From the NCBI RefSeq assembly GCF_022810405.1, contig NZ_JALGQE010000021.1:1-64000 (forward strand): a stretch of DNA of 64,000 nt, read 5' to 3'. The stretch comes from Rhodococcus sp. ARC_M5 (GTDB lineage: Bacteria; Actinomycetota; Actinomycetes; Mycobacteriales; Mycobacteriaceae). A model generated the notes under the pieces. That model did not search any database. It saw nothing but the letters and a program-made list of their open reading frames with translations, and was not told where the DNA came from. The translations under genes were made by a program, and so were the position numbers. Positions 62,966-64,000 of the stretch are shown one piece after another (position 1 is the stretch's first letter; each line of letters opens with the position of its first letter).

Positions 62966-64000
62966 ATGGCGAGAACAGTGAAGCCTTCGGCCATCGACGA
63001 CATCCTCGCCGAACACTCCGGGCTCGAGCAGCAACTGGCCGACCCCGCTCTGCACAACGACCCGTCTGCGGCCCGAAGAGCAGGCAAGAGGTTCGCCGAG
63101 CTGGCACCCATCATGTCTGCACACACCAAGCTGACGTCCGCGCAGGACGATCTCGAAGCCGCGCGAGAGCTGGCCGCCGACGATTCGTCGTTCGCGGCCG
63201 AGATCCCCGACCTCGAGGCGACCGTGGTGCAGCTCGAGCAGACGCTGACCGATCTGCTGGCACCACGTGACCCGCACGACGGCGACGACATCGTGATGGA
63301 GGTCAAGTCGGGTGAGGGCGGCGAGGAATCGGCGCTCTTCGCGGCCGATCTGGCGCGGATGTACGTGCGCTACGCAGAACGCCGCGGCTGGCGCGTCGAG
63401 GTTCTCGACGCGAACGTCTCGGACCTGGGTGGATACAAGGACGCGACGTTGTCGATCAAGACCAAGGATCCGCTCGACGGCGTGTGGGCGCGGCTGAAGT
63501 TCGAGGGCGGCGTCCACCGCGTGCAGCGAGTGCCGGTGACCGAATCGCAGGGGCGCGTGCACACCTCCGCGGCCGGCATCCTGGTGTACCCCGAACCCGA
63601 CGAGGTCGAGGAGGTGCAGATCGACGAGTCCGACTTGCGCATCGACGTGTACCGCTCATCCGGCAAAGGCGGCCAGGGCGTCAACACCACCGACTCCGCA
63701 GTCCGGCTCACGCACCTTCCCACGGGCATCGTGGTCACCTGCCAGAACGAGCGTTCGCAGCTGCAGAACAAGGCGCGCGCGATGCAGGTGCTCGCCGCTC
63801 GCCTGCAGGCAGCAGCAGAAGAAGCGGCCGACGAAGAGGCCTCGGCCGGTAGGGCCAGTCAGGTGCGCACCGTCGACCGCTCCGAGCGAATCAGAACGTA
63901 CAACTTCCCCGAGAATCGCATCACCGACCACCGGATCGGCTTCAAGGCCCACAACCTCGACTCACTTCTGGACGGTGAGATGGATGCGCTGCTCGACGCG
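62966..64000 (+). CDS. prfA: peptide chain release factor 1 (3' end outside the window)
   Basis: The first 345 codons of RF1, which reads UAA and UAG stop codons; the frame is open to the last base, and the stop lies beyond it. The start [20 protein letters not shown] is typical, the anticodon-like tripeptide PVT is in [14 protein letters not shown] (about residue 190) and the catalytic GGQ is at about 235-237 in [18 protein letters not shown]. The usual length is about 355-360 aa, so only a few residues are missing. The ATG has GAGTGAG upstream. Confidence 0.94.
   Translation, partial: MARTVKPSAIDDILAEHSGLEQQLADPALHNDPSAARRAGKRFAELAPIMSAHTKLTSAQDDLEAARELAADDSSFAAEIPDLEATVVQLEQTLTDLLAPRDPHDGDDIVMEVKSGEGGEESALFAADLARMYVRYAERRGWRVEVLDANVSDLGGYKDATLSIKTKDPLDGVWARLKFEGGVHRVQRVPVTESQGRVHTSAAGILVYPEPDEVEEVQIDESDLRIDVYRSSGKGGQGVNTTDSAVRLTHLPTGIVVTCQNERSQLQNKARAMQVLAARLQAAAEEAADEEASAGRASQVRTVDRSERIRTYNFPENRITDHRIGFKAHNLDSLLDGEMDALLDA

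Overview
The window looks like the chromosome of a Rhodococcus-type mycolic-acid actinomycete (Nocardiaceae). Supporting signs are high G+C, frequent GTG/TTG starts, 1-4 nt stop/start overlaps, the order argS-lysA-hom-thrC-thrB-rho-rpmE-prfA as in mycobacteria, an ATP-dependent DNA ligase of the LigB type, an F420-type LLM oxidoreductase, a three-gene transhydrogenase and a DasR-like GlcNAc regulator. Genus-level placement is inferred from gene content, not from a database match.

Layout. 1-2.4 kb: the end of an rRNA operon (5S plus terminator), then an IS3-family element with a visible -1 frameshift site, set among three copies of a 25-bp direct repeat. 2.4-5.6 kb: small accessory genes (a 71-aa protein, GNAT acetyltransferase, a putative nuclease-fold/RAMA-like protein, a colicin-immunity-like protein, an excisionase-type HTH protein, azoreductase). 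5.7-9.1 kb: a TPP-riboswitch-controlled thiamine-precursor salvage operon (tenA, binding protein, permease, ATPase). 9.1-14.7 kb: sugar transporter, lipoprotein, carboxylesterase and LigB ligase. 14.7-19.6 kb: a reductive pyrimidine (or hydantoin) catabolism operon. 19.7-22.7 kb: FAD-linked oxidase, a small orphan protein, S51 peptidase and HIT protein. 22.9-25.8 kb: pntAA-pntAB-pntB. 25.8-30.3 kb: a membrane protein, a second copy of the small orphan family behind a 590-bp regulatory region, a phosphotransferase, a thioesterase and a BenE-type transporter.

30.5-35.4 kb is a GlcNAc uptake and catabolism locus: GntR/UTRA regulator, PTS EIIA and EIIB on one strand, EIIC-nagA-nagB on the other, with DasR-box-like palindromes at both divergent control regions. 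35.4-38 kb: shikimate-dehydrogenase-like protein, exported HNH nuclease, quinone reductase. 38-41.6 kb: an overlapping SNF2 ATPase/SWIM zinc-finger pair. 41.7-47.1 kb: valine catabolism (mmsA, isobutyryl-CoA dehydrogenase, HIBCH, mmsB, enoyl-CoA hydratase). 47.1-53.4 kb: mostly conserved actinobacterial genes, including a short actin-fold ATPase, MarR regulator, DUF2254, methyltransferase, coiled-coil protein, tRNA-Arg(CCG) and a DUF3105-DUF305 pair. 53.6-64 kb: argS (apparently leaderless) with the lysine/threonine operon, then rho with a long leader and a very Asn/Arg/Asp-rich insert, rpmE, and prfA cut by the window edge.

The most interesting unexplained signals are the paired small-protein family at 21.3 and 27.2 kb with long, structured, CRP-box-bearing leaders; the lone immunity-like gene at 4.1 kb beside the nuclease/RAMA-like protein; the SNF2-SWIM pair; and the low-complexity Rho. 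No CRISPR array, prophage or clear new multi-gene defence system was seen.
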